Notes under the pieces: generated by a model | Seen by the model: only the letters and a program-made list of their open reading frames with translations | What the model was told of the DNA's origin: nothing | The model's database searches: none | Shown here: positions 55,279 through 64,000 of the stretch, piece by piece | Position numbering within the stretch: position 1 is the first letter of the stretch | Layout: each line of letters opens with the position of its first letter | Made by a program: the position numbers and the translations under genes | Origin: Entomortierella parvispora | Lineage: Eukaryota; Mortierellomycota; Mortierellomycetes; Mortierellales; Mortierellaceae | DNA length: 64,000 nt | Reading direction: 5' to 3' | NCBI GenBank assembly: GCA_963573315.1 | Contig: OY752153.1 | Coordinates: 434,001-498,000 of the forward strand

Positions 55279-55825
55279 CATTTTGGCAGGTTGGACTGCA
55301 GAGCAACCGCGCCAATTCTTGTTTCCTGCAGCTGGTGCAGCTAGTAAAAAAAAAATTCGGTTTGACAGTAGTTCAATTCCTTGGCGCGACCTCAAAAACA
55401 CGAGAAGTGAGCCGCACGTGTCTCGACTACTGTTCCTGGTTTAGTCCCGGACCGGGTCTCTTAGACCTGGGCCCATGCCATGTACACTGATCTTGCATCG
55501 ACGTTCGAAAAGCACAAGTGAATCATCCAAGTTGTACTGCCATTGCAATCCCCCACTCGTAACCAACACGTATAAATAGGCGATTGCTCCCCACAGAGAC
55601 TGATCCTCTCCCTCTACACTTCGTCTATACACCCCTGCCTCCTCCTGTCTCCTGCACCCTCAAGCAAGAGCCACCTCAAGATAAACAAACCTCACAAACC
55701 CTGCGCCAGATCACTCTTGTAAGGCCTGATTCTTTTTTAATCAAAAGAGTAGCAATGACTATAGACTTGATCAACTTCACCCTGATACTCACTCTCCCAT
55801 ATTCTTATCCTTTAATTAGTTGAAT
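55279..55825. promoter_or_regulatory. upstream region of crystallin-like gene
   Basis: About 550 bp including a TATA box at 55571 and a CT-rich leader. No other gene seen. Confidence 0.35.
55571..55578 (+). promoter_or_regulatory. possible TATA box
   Basis: TATAAATA about 250 bp upstream of the ATG at 55826, with a pyrimidine-rich leader starting shortly after it. Confidence 0.45.
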
Positions 55826-56206
55826 ATGACCTCTTTCAAGGCCTGCATCCTTTTGCTCGTTGCCGCGGCTACCGCCAAAGCCGTTGTCATCCCTAACAAC
55901 GCTGTAGTCATTCCTGACAATGTTAGCGCCAATCTCGATGCAATTAGAGGCGCTGTCTATTTCCGCAACAGTTTCGGTGAAGTTTGGCATGTCGTTGCCG
56001 GCTCGAACTGCGCCAAATTTCCCGGTTGGCTCAATGACCAATCAGTCGAATACTCTATTGACTCGACCTACACCTGCATGGTATTTGAGAACGATGACTG
56101 CAGCGGACGTAGTGCCCAAATTTACATCACCAACAATCAGTGGGTGCCAGTTCCACAGATTGGTGGCATCTCGGCCATTGAGTGCTTTTTTGTGAACAAC
56201 AACTAG
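55826..56206 (+). CDS. small secreted beta/gamma-crystallin-like protein
   Basis: A 126-residue protein from the ATG at 55826 with a signal peptide (MTSFKACILLLVAAATAKA). The mature part shows two repeats of a 'vyF...G..w.v..gsnC' strand pattern: 'GAVYFRNSFGEVWHVVAGS' and 'YTCMVFENDDCSGRSAQIYI', with four Cys likely paired. This resembles the beta/gamma-crystallin fold, used by diverse extracellular proteins for Ca2+ binding or wall interaction; the specific role is unknown. A broken relative lies at 47242-47559. Confidence 0.7.
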   Translation: MTSFKACILLLVAAATAKAVVIPNNAVVIPDNVSANLDAIRGAVYFRNSFGEVWHVVAGSNCAKFPGWLNDQSVEYSIDSTYTCMVFENDDCSGRSAQIYITNNQWVPVPQIGGISAIECFFVNNN

Positions 56207-56535
56207 CCTTAGGCCGACACACTCTCACACGCACCTACACTTTGGAAACGAGACTTTCCCTTTTAATTCTAGAAGTGATTTGTGGTATAGAATAGATGTG
56301 AGGATTGTCGCCCTCTTGAGAGTCGACTATTAGTGTTACAGACAGATGCGAATAAAAAATATAAAAACAAATCGACCTAGCAGTCTGAGCCTCACATCGA
56401 AAAAATGTGATTATTTCTCACAGCCGTACATAGGTCAGGTGTTCCATTTTAAGGGGCCCCGTTCCCTTGACTATAAAAGAAACAGGCTCGGATTTCTCTC
56501 AGTCTGAGCGGGCTGCTTACCAGCTGACACTTTAT
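56207..56535. terminator. 3' region of the crystallin-like gene
   Basis: About 330 bp with an AATAAAAAATATAAA stretch at about 56350, a plausible poly(A) signal. No gene. Confidence 0.35.
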
Positions 56536-57470
56536 TGGCAACACCATTAGAATGGTGGATTCTGCGGGTGAGCCACCCCCCCCCCCCCAGGTCCCCCAGG
56601 TCCCCAGCTCCCTGCTACCGTCTCGAATGGAAAATCTCTTCCTTATCAACATCAATACGGGCCTTTTGGAGATCAGGCAGGATTGGAGACTCCCCCGCAA
56701 ACTTCAGCGCGCACAAGCCCTACACCCTTTCACCTTCACGCCTGAAGTGGACCAAGCTAAGAGAGAGCCGGTTGTTCCTGCAGGAGGCGATCATGCGCCC
56801 CGCATTAGGATTGTCCCGCTCGAGGTGGGACAGCGAGGACCGCCACCTAGTCTTGATTCTGCAAATTCCAAACGGATCCGCCTCTTCCTCCAAACACCTC
56901 CGGCTTTGGACAAACGACACGGCACCCCAGCGTAATGGACAAAATTCCGGAAGGCACACATACCGCACAACGCACGCACGATCTGGTGGAGGGCCCTGCA
57001 GGAGAAACTACCCACAGGAGTCCTGAGGAACAGGATCTGGAGAATCCCCAACGAAGAGCCGCCCTCAGCCAGCTGCGAGATCTGCGACCACGCGCAGGAG
57101 GACTTGCAGCGCATGTTGTTCCTCTGTCCTTTGAAGAAGGAAGTCTGGATAACACTACTAACAGAACACTCCACCAAGCCCTATTGGACGGACGCAGAGC
57201 TGAGCTCCCTGGTCGCTATGAATAGCCGCCTAATCCGCCTTAGGCCAGAGTTCAACATCACAGCCATCCAGATCACGGCCAGCATCCTTCTCTCGGTGTG
57301 GAGTCTTCACTGGGCTTTTATCTTCGATGAGGTCCCAGTATCCACAGCTAAGGGCTTCTCAATGGCCAAACGACATATCTACTCTGTGATGGCGCAGAAC
57401 AACCATCGCCAGGCGCGCATTACACGAGCTCGACAGCAACGGGTCGTCGCCCAGAATGCACTGTGAGTTG
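56536..57470 (+). mobile_element. LINE-type retrotransposon fragment (C-terminal end)
   Basis: Reading across frames gives 'RKAHIPHNARTIWWRALQEK', 'LRNRIWRIPNEEPPSASCEI' and 'HAQEDLQRMLFLCPLKKEVW', i.e. the CxxC...H...C zinc-binding region at the end of non-LTR reverse transcriptases (zf-RVT). It continues with 'TEHSTKPYWTDAELSSLVAM' to a stop near 57466. The reverse-transcriptase core is absent, so it is a truncated, decayed copy. The upstream 56536-56930 part is frame-broken and is assigned by continuity only. Confidence 0.55.
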
Positions 57471-57791
57471 TCCTCCCCCCCCTTTTTTTTGATCTTGTTC
57501 TCTCTTCCCTTCACCCAAAACAACATCTCAGCAGGGACCAGATCACCGCAGCGCATCTCTCGAATTTCAACCTCCTCTACTCCCCCCATTCATGCACGCA
57601 TCGTGATTGGTTCACTGCCTGATGAGATGCCAGCAGCCCACTTTGGCGTCCATTGGTATTCAAATCCGCCATGTTCGCTTCATCCCCCATTCACCTCCAT
57701 TCCATTTCTCCTCCCCCCCCCCCGAATGTGATTGAACTCCCCCAAAAAGCAACCCCCCCCCTTCCCCTTCCCCAAACACTGCCCTTGCACC

Positions 57792-58772
57792 ATGGTCGAC
57801 ACCGCATCCAAGCCTTCCTGGGTCCCCTGTGTAGACCCAGTCGCAGCGACCGACTTGAGCCAAGCCCCAGCAGATGCCGAGGCAGCTACCACACCGACCC
57901 CACCCGCAGGACTGGCAGCGGCCCAGGTGCCACAGACCATCCGAGAACAGATCCTAGCCGACACCACTCCTTTTCGTCCCCCCGAGACCACCGCCGACAC
58001 TCTCCCGCCCATCCAACTCCCGGCATTCGTGCCCGCTGACTCTGTTATGCGCCACATGGATGCACTTGGTTACCGATATCAGGAGATCATAGTGACTATC
58101 CGTTCCCTAGAAGCCAGGATCTTTGGCGGCATCGATTCCCCCCGACGAGCCATCGAGAGTTTCCTCCTCGACGACCTACGTATCGAGGCGGAATCGCTCC
58201 GCAACACGTATCGCTTTCCACCGTTACTACCACTGGATATCAGACCTACCACAACCACCCTTCCCAATTATCTACTCCACCCGACAAACCCGCGACACTC
58301 TTGCAACGCCACCGGAAAAAAGAGACAAACAGTGCTAAAGTCAGTCTTTATTCGCCCTCACGACAACTCTCTTCTGTGCCCAGTGGAGGCTTTCAAGACC
58401 TACAAATTTTGACTGGCATGGTCTACGGCCCAGTTAGTCAAACATCCGCGATTGAATTCCATCATGGCTTTGCCAATTATCCGCAAGGTTAGAAACATTA
58501 ACAAGACAGTGGGCAGTGACACCATCAGAAACCATATTACGAGGGTGTCTTCTAGGATTGTCCTGCCAGCAAGAGTCTCCCTACCTTTTGGCAGATCCAT
58601 CGGATCTTCCCTCGCTATTGAGTATGGCGCCTCGATCGATGAAGTATAGTCCCAAGGTTTCTGGGCACATTCGGCGACTTTTGAGTCGTTCTATAGGCTT
58701 TCGCATTGGTCCACCAAGAACAGACTACAGTCACCTTGGTTGGTCCAGCTTTGTTCACCTCCCTCCCGATGA
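57792..58772 (+). pseudogene. tyrosine recombinase-like element protein with two in-frame stops
   Basis: One reading frame runs 57792-58772, interrupted by TGA at 58410-58412 and TAG at 58647-58649. The N-terminal part is Pro/Ala-rich, then helical ('YRYQEIIVTIRSLEARIFGG'). The C-terminal part has 'VFIRPHDNSLLCPVEAFKTY', 'TVGSDTIRNHITRV', 'RSIGSSLAIEYGASIDEV' and 'GFWAHSATFESFYRLSHWST', which I read as the R...H..W..Y catalytic region of eukaryotic tyrosine recombinases of the Crypton/DIRS sort, with Tyr in FYRLS as the presumed nucleophile. Two nonsense codons make it inactive unless it is a sequence error. Confidence 0.6.
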
Positions 58773-59089
58773 GTTTGATTTGTGCGTCGTTTCGTCTCAG
58801 ATAGGGACAATGTGCCGACGCAGGCAATTAGTCCTTGCCCTCCATAGTGGAGGGATATTCCCGACTCTCGAGATCGCTCGCATTTCACCTCCACCCTTCT
58901 TCCTCGTCATCTGGATTCACAGATAGAGTTCCTTGGTGGGGGAGGAAGAAAGCAAATGTAGACGTCCAGTTGAGATGACTGCTCTGTTTTCATGGAAAAA
59001 ACGCGCTACCTTATTATAGAGAGAGGATGTTATGGGTGACTCTTCACTGCAATCTCTCACTCACATGCTTCTAACGAGCCACCATCAGG
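58773..59089. other. intergenic, flank of duplicated module
   Basis: The end of this stretch (from about 59050, CTCTCACTCACATGCTTCTAAC) matches 43625-43650 and leads into the F-box remnant. The rest shows nothing recognisable. Confidence 0.35.
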
Positions 59090-59600
59090 ATGTCCATCAC
59101 TTCAGGGATGGCCCAAGAATCTAAGGGCCAGCTCATAGCAAGGGTCTAACACCCCAGTGTCCCTATATCAGCGACTTCCAGCCTCTGAAACGAATTATTC
59201 GCCCTAATGTGTGCATGTGCTGCAGGAGGGCGCATCGAACAACAACAGCCAAGGACGATCGACACCCAGACACAATCGAACAACAACAGCCAAGGGCGTT
59301 CGATATCTAGAATGCGAACAGCTTCAGAGCAGTTTATTGTCCCGGCGGATTTGTATGTCCAGGACCACTATGATGTGGAAGGCGATCTTGGTCTGAGCTT
59401 GTACAATTTCGAGTAGCCCGGATACTGTATCCACGAATTATTTAGCGAACCTTGGATGAAAAATGACTTTTGGGAGTTTACAAGTACCTTGAGATTGAAG
59501 TGTTGCCTCAGGCTTGTGCTGTCCATGGTGGTGGCTTAGGGATTAAAGTTCCTGAGCGCGAGTTGTGTTTGCGCGCGAATGCTCCATCAGGCTATTGTTG
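59090..59600 (+). pseudogene. decayed small F-box gene
   Basis: It begins with the same MSITSGMAQESKGQLIA frame as the remnant at 43672, stopping after 19 codons. Downstream, pieces such as 'LEIEVLPQACAVHGGGLGIK' match the 'HGGDVGIK' terminal block of the intact genes, and the following TGTTGTTTTCCTTGCA is shared with the 3' flank of 39713-40426. The F-box itself is gone. It lies 3'-to-3' with STELLO copy B, the same arrangement as the intact pair at 39713-43305. Confidence 0.55.
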
Positions 59601-59828
59601 TTTTCCTTGCATCTGCTGCCTTCTGACTCGCTTCTTCCTATCAAGTTGTCTTCCTCCTGAAATCTATATAGTTACCCCGAAAGAAACTGAATAAAACTTG
59701 GTCGAGGCACTATGGACCTTTCTCAGCGAGTACACCAGCAACAACATACTGGTGCAAAGCTATTCTTTGAAGCGGTGTTTTCTCTCTTGCAATGAATGCA
59801 AGAATGTGGCCATTAGTTTATTACTTGG

Positions 59829-62441
59829 TTACAGAGATTCGATCCAACGGATAAGGTCATTCTTTGCTTTCGGGTCCACTGACAGTTTGACAGGATGGAG
59901 TATGGCAACGTCGGGTTTCAAGAAGTCGTGCCACAGCTTTCGATTATCCCACAAGTACACCTCGGTCCAGTCCACCCAGTGTGCTGTCGGCTCCACTGCA
60001 ACGAGGGCCAACCCGAGGGCCAGCTCCAAAAAGACATTGTACTTCAAGAACTGATTCAAGACCTTTGTCAGTTCGATCGAAATTCTTCCTGGTACATACA
60101 CGGCGTCTGCAAATGCGCGAATGTCGACAGGTCCCTCGGCCCCAGTGAAGGCCGTGATTCTCTTCCTCTGCTCATCAGTAAAAGAGCTGGGATCTCTTGA
60201 AAGCCGACCTGACTCTGGTGCTGACCAGTGCCAACTATCCCTCGGTATAGGCTTGGAAAGGTCATGGACGTCATCGACAGTGTCTGGAATTCGCTTCCAC
60301 ACCTTGTCCTGATCAAACTCTGCGATTTTGTGAATGTTGAGTACAGCATCGTCATTGGTGAAGAGATACCCAGCAAAGTCAGGATGCCTCTCCATGGCCA
60401 GCACAAGTGATCGATAGCTTGCATGACCAGAATCGTACGGGATCTCCGTAACCAGATCCGCCATGTTGCTGGGCACTTTGGGTCCATAAATCTGGATGTT
60501 TGGGAAGTACGGCTTGTAGATGGCTAGAAAAGGTTCAATGGCGTCGTAGACTGGGTGGTTGAGGTTGACTACCAACAAAATATCTTTGAATCGCGCTGAG
60601 AGATCTTTCTCCTGTGCCTCGATAATTCGTATCCGAGACATGCTAGGGTCATTTTCCGCGTTGTGTTGGCACTGCTTCAAGGCATCATTGGCAATCGTGC
60701 GGGTTTTCTGTAACCGCCGTCGAGGCTCCGCTTGTAGATCCAAATTCGAATTGACCACTTTTGCGCTGTAAGGTGACACTTTGGGGAATACATAGCCTAC
60801 ACTCCTCAAGTCCCTCACCCACCGTCTTGCAAGCTTCACATCCTCAGCTCCAATGAAATCGTTGTCCGCCATAGCCTTCATCAAGTCGACAATGCGAGAG
60901 CCAAGGTCTGTGGATTTCGAATCCCAAGAGGCCAGAAAGTCGATGAACGATGATGTTTGGGAGTAGATTTGAAGTTCGTCCAGATAATCGTCTTTGTAGC
61001 TGTGAGCATTTCGGATCTGGTCCACTGTCGGTTTGGTGAATCCAAGAGAACCGTTCACGTCCCATAGCAGGCGCTGGACCCAGTAGCCCCTCCAAATATC
61101 ACATGCACGGAAAGACACTACCATCGGAGACACGACAACAATGAAATGAGTGAACCACAATACAAATAAATCCAGAATACCCAAGGGAGAGGGAACGGCG
61201 AGAACAGTACGTACCTGTGACTGGGAGGAGGAGTCCCCAAAGGGCATCATAGCTGAAGAGGGTGTTCTAAAAACAATGGCGAAATTAGCCTCACATTAAG
61301 GTTCGGTCCAACTGGAGTACAGACTGTAGAACAAAAGAAACTCCTCTGCTGCTGTGAACGCACCTGCGAGTTAAAAGGAGAAAAGGTTCCGGGAGAGAGG
61401 CGGAGTGACGGAGATCTCTGGCAGAACCGTACATGCTTTAGCTCTTGTACTTGGGTCAATCGAAAAATTGCATCCACGTCGGGATCAAGGTCCGCAAGTC
61501 CTTGCTGGACCAACATCGGTGGAGCCAGCATGCCTCTGGCAGGCTCAGGGATCGAAGCATACTCTGGGAGATAATCGACAGGTCGACGGACGTCAATATC
61601 GTCCAGGGGAAAGCCGCGGGGCCAGATATCTGGTCTGCCAAAGTGTGAGTAGATGTTTACACTCTTTCCAGTGGTGTTGTCTAGTCGATATCCAATGAGG
61701 CTGTCTGTGGGCGACTCAAAGATGATGTCCTTGTCAGTGGGAAGATTATCATCTGTGAAGATCCGAGAGGGATTCAGATGGTAAGTCTTTTGAATCTCTA
61801 TGATGGACACAAGCAAGCCGCCGTCTTAATTTCCATCTCATCGTTCAGTACCATCAGTGTCAAAGACTTTTGTTGCTCCTTGTTGAATGGCCCACAGATA
61901 TCCAATATTCTTCCTGGTATAAGCCCTGTATGGTATGACATCGGCGATTCTGTAACCCAGGCATTGCTGATCTTCAACGGACAGGTATACGCAAGATCCA
62001 CACGACCAATCTTTTGGAGTCTTTGTGTCTGCCACCACCACCACCTAACAATAACAACGGTTCGGATGAGGAAGATGTGTTAAGCGGGAGAGACAGGAGC
62101 AAAGGATATAGAGTGGTATTGCTTTCCAAGATAGGCATACTTACATTCCATCCCTCGAGGTTGCAGAGGATCTCCATTGCGTCCGTTGGCTCGTTGACGG
62201 TAGTTACAACGATCCAGTTTTTACCGAGGATCTTTTTCTTTTCATTGATTCCGGTGCCTGTGACCACACAGTGCTCTGGGGGGGGAATGATGGGGTCTGT
62301 ATCGAAATGGAACCAGTAGTTGATGATAAAAAGGGAAGTGGCAAAGACAAGTGCGAGTAGGAAGAACAATATTCGCCTGGCACCTTGGGTATGATTAAGA
62401 GCGCTGTATTGCACATCGCCATAGCTGAACTTTGCAACCAT
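59829..62441 (-). CDS. STELLO-like (DUF288) glycosyltransferase, copy B, 5 exons
   Basis: Exons on the minus strand: 62441-62145, 62044-61852, 61752-61364, 61266-61215, 61117-59829, giving 739 residues with all phases agreeing. Exons 2, 3 and 4 have exactly the lengths of copy A (193, 389, 52 nt), so intron positions are conserved. The membrane anchor is at about residues 24-44, and FDTDDDN is again rebuilt across intron 2. Compared with copy A, exon 1 is 15 nt longer (a PPPEHC insertion region) and the last exon lacks the ~14 residue tail, ending 'LIRWIESL'. It is probably a Golgi enzyme with an unknown acceptor, diverged from copy A but intact. Confidence 0.9.
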
Positions 62442-63004
62442 AGAAGTGTGGTTTGTTTGCTGTTTTAAAGGAGGAGGGAATATAATGGGGAGAGAGAGAG
62501 AGACAGAGGAGAAAGAAGGAGAGAGACAGAAAGTAATACGAAGGTGCTAGCAAAATGTCAAGGAAGTTGGTACATAAGCATGTAATGGACATCGATCCCG
62601 CGCCCTCGCCGGCTCTGTTTGATCCCACGCCCTCTCTGACTCTGTTTGAACTACCGACACCCAAATCTCTCTTGGGGGATTCCTGGATTGGTCACAAAAA
62701 ATTATTTTTGTTTGAAGGATACCAGGGAACTCCACGTAGTGTGCACTCCACTCATGTCTGAGCTGCATGTACTGTCACTGTGGTCAGGATTGTGGTCACA
62801 TTCGGCTGACCTCTGTGCTGCCCTCATTCAAAAAATATATGACTGCGATTTAATGTGATTTGGAAGGTCAGAATACTGTCACTGTACAGTAGACTTGCAC
62901 TGATGCACAAAGCCCATGTGAACTTTAAAATACACAACTTCGGTCATGAGAGAGGTCCTGTAAGAGGATGAAGGGAGTGCCACTGTGTTGTCCGCCTCTC
63001 TTGT
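62442..63004. other. upstream region of STELLO copy B
   Basis: It contains GA-rich leader sequence at 62485-62530 and a GTACAGTA octamer near 62883. A 'CACAAAGCCCATGTGAACTTTAAAAT' string at about 62917 resembles the inverted-repeat end of the next element. No gene. Confidence 0.35.
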
Positions 63005-63206
63005 ACGAAAAAGCCCATGTAATTTTAAACGGGGTTTCAATTCAAAATCCTAAGTTTTTTTAAGGATATTCTTCTTACATGGGTGTGGCACGCATTTCCA
63101 AAATCTCTAAAAAAATTTCTGAAGATATAAGGGATTTTGGTGGTTTTTGAACAGAAACCTCTGATATTTGAATTGAAATCCCTTTTAAAATTACACGGGC
63201 TTTCGC
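63005..63206. mobile_element. ~200-bp MITE-like element
   Basis: The left end TACGAAAAAGCCCATGTAAT (continuing TTTAAACGGGGTTTCAATTCAAA) faces a right end whose reverse complement is TACGCGAAAGCCCGTGTAAT (continuing TTTAAAAGGGATTTCAATTCAAA), about 45 bp of imperfect terminal inverted repeat. No coding capacity. Confidence 0.65.
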
Positions 63207-63224
63207 GTAGTGGACCTATTTATT

Positions 63225-63400
63225 CAAAAAATGTTCGACACAGATGATCACAACTATGAATCTGGCTCGAGTTTATTTCTGACGATTGAGCGCAAGGAAA
63301 GCTTGAATCCTTATATTTTTGAATTGATTTTGTGCGACTGACTGGGGAAACCAATCTAGAGGACCAATCCTCTAAACTGGACGTGGACTGTACGTGAGCA
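63225..63400. mobile_element. MITE-like element, copy 2 (partial)
   Basis: GAATCCTTATATTTTTGAAT, continuing TGATTTTGTGCGACTGACTGGGGAAACCAAT, matches the right arm of the element at 47908-48180. The preceding ~70 bp are the reverse complement of that element's left inner arm (CTCAATCGTCAGAAA...). Only one full arm is visible here, so this copy is rearranged or truncated. Confidence 0.6.
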
Positions 63401-63747
63401 ACTGAGTCTGAATAGCCCTTGGTCCATCAAAGCCAGAAGGAATCAAAAGCGCGAGCCACCTCCAAAATCCTGGTCCATGCTCCAGCAACAAGGTTATAGC
63501 CATCGTGTTGTCCATGACGCAGTATCCGCATTGTCGAGGAGACCTAGCCGCCTATCTATGACCTTTCCCGAGTGGACTCTACTGGCGGCCGACTTGGAGA
63601 TTAGGATGATGATTGAGTCATGAATGCCCAAGAGGCGTTTGCCACTAATCCTGGACTGATCACGTGCTGGGATGTTTCACTTTTCCGTTTCTGCCATGCA
63701 CCATGCACATGCTTCTTACGGACCACCATCCACAAACCGTCGTCAGA

Positions 63748-64000
63748 ATGTCCAATGCCTCAGAGATGCTCCAAAATTCCGCCGCTAATACGTTGATCGA
63801 CTCTAAAGGCCGATGTAAAAGTGACGAGTTAAAACCCCCAGTATCCCTCGACAAGCATTTTCCAATCGAGGTCTGGCATCATATTTGCAGCTACCTCTAC
63901 CCTTCCCAGCTATCTCGACTCTCCAGAGCCAGTAAAACCCTGGATACTATCGTCGGCTCTCACCCAATGTGGTCCAAACTGTTTTCTTTGACTTTTGGAC
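63748..64000 (+). CDS. small F-box protein, partial (cut by window end)
   Basis: Open frame from the ATG at 63748 to the end of the window (84 residues, no stop). 'KHFPIEVWHHICSYLYPSQL' followed by 'SRLSRASKTLDTIVG' and 'MWSKLFSLTFG' is the F-box region of the same small Cys-pair F-box family seen at 13702, 22265 and 39713. It sits upstream of STELLO copy B in the place where only a remnant (43672) remains next to copy A. Confidence 0.7.
   Translation, partial: MSNASEMLQNSAANTLIDSKGRCKSDELKPPVSLDKHFPIEVWHHICSYLYPSQLSRLSRASKTLDTIVGSHPMWSKLFSLTFG

Noticed and set aside
54902-55401. Two overlapping frames of 122 and 131 residues with near-identical proteins on opposite strands
   Set aside because: They are the mirror products of the perfect palindrome.
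1-64000. CRISPR array, bacterial operons or tRNA/rRNA genes
   Set aside because: No spaced direct-repeat array, no Shine-Dalgarno-linked operons and no cloverleaf or rRNA signature was recognised; the intron-containing genes show a eukaryotic genome.

Overview
The window is eukaryotic and reads as a filamentous fungus of the Mortierellaceae type (early-diverging, Mucoromycota). The taxonomic call is an inference from gene families and was not searched. Genes are interrupted by introns of about 50-110 bp with GT/GC...AG ends. They include standard fungal secretory-pathway genes, and the window is crowded with F-box genes, a Sel1-repeat gene and STELLO-like glycosyltransferases, a mix I associate with Mortierella and relatives. 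There are no bacterial operons, rRNAs or recognisable tRNAs.

Layout. 0-15 kb: a cluster of F-box genes (236-2059, 2364-3809, 5875-7590, 11634-13043, 13702-14511) interleaved with an Anp1/Mnn9-type Golgi mannosyltransferase (4480-5466) and a three-exon Gpt2/Sct1-type glycerol-3-phosphate acyltransferase (8390-11448). 15-23 kb: an R3H-domain gene, a six-exon UPF0658-like membrane protein with a long serine-rich N-terminus, and another small F-box gene whose stop region was rewritten by a 49-bp tandem duplication. 23.2-26.1 kb: a 2.9-kb foldback-like element with ~300-bp terminal inverted repeats. 26.8-38 kb: a disrupted Sel1-repeat gene, an Mcm1-type MADS-box gene, an ERGIC-53/VIP36-type L-lectin ending in KKFI, an unidentified serine-rich gene and a GPI-anchored Kre9/Knh1-like wall protein. 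39.7-43.3 kb and 59.1-64 kb: two copies of a module made of a small F-box gene facing a five-exon STELLO (DUF288) glycosyltransferase. 43.7-59 kb between them is accessory DNA: F-box remnants, MITE-like hairpins, two beta/gamma-crystallin-like secreted genes (one with a nonsense codon), a GT10 fucosyltransferase-like gene, decayed Helitron, SWIM/MULE, LINE and tyrosine-recombinase fragments, a 20-bp minisatellite and a 128-bp-arm perfect palindrome.

The genes do not form one pathway. The recurring theme is ER/Golgi glycosylation and cargo handling (Anp1-like, lectin receptor, two STELLO, GT10, Kre9-like), set beside fast-evolving F-box families that probably supply SCF ubiquitin-ligase substrate receptors. 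Exon limits were placed by reading-frame phase and splice consensus; they are inferences without transcript support.
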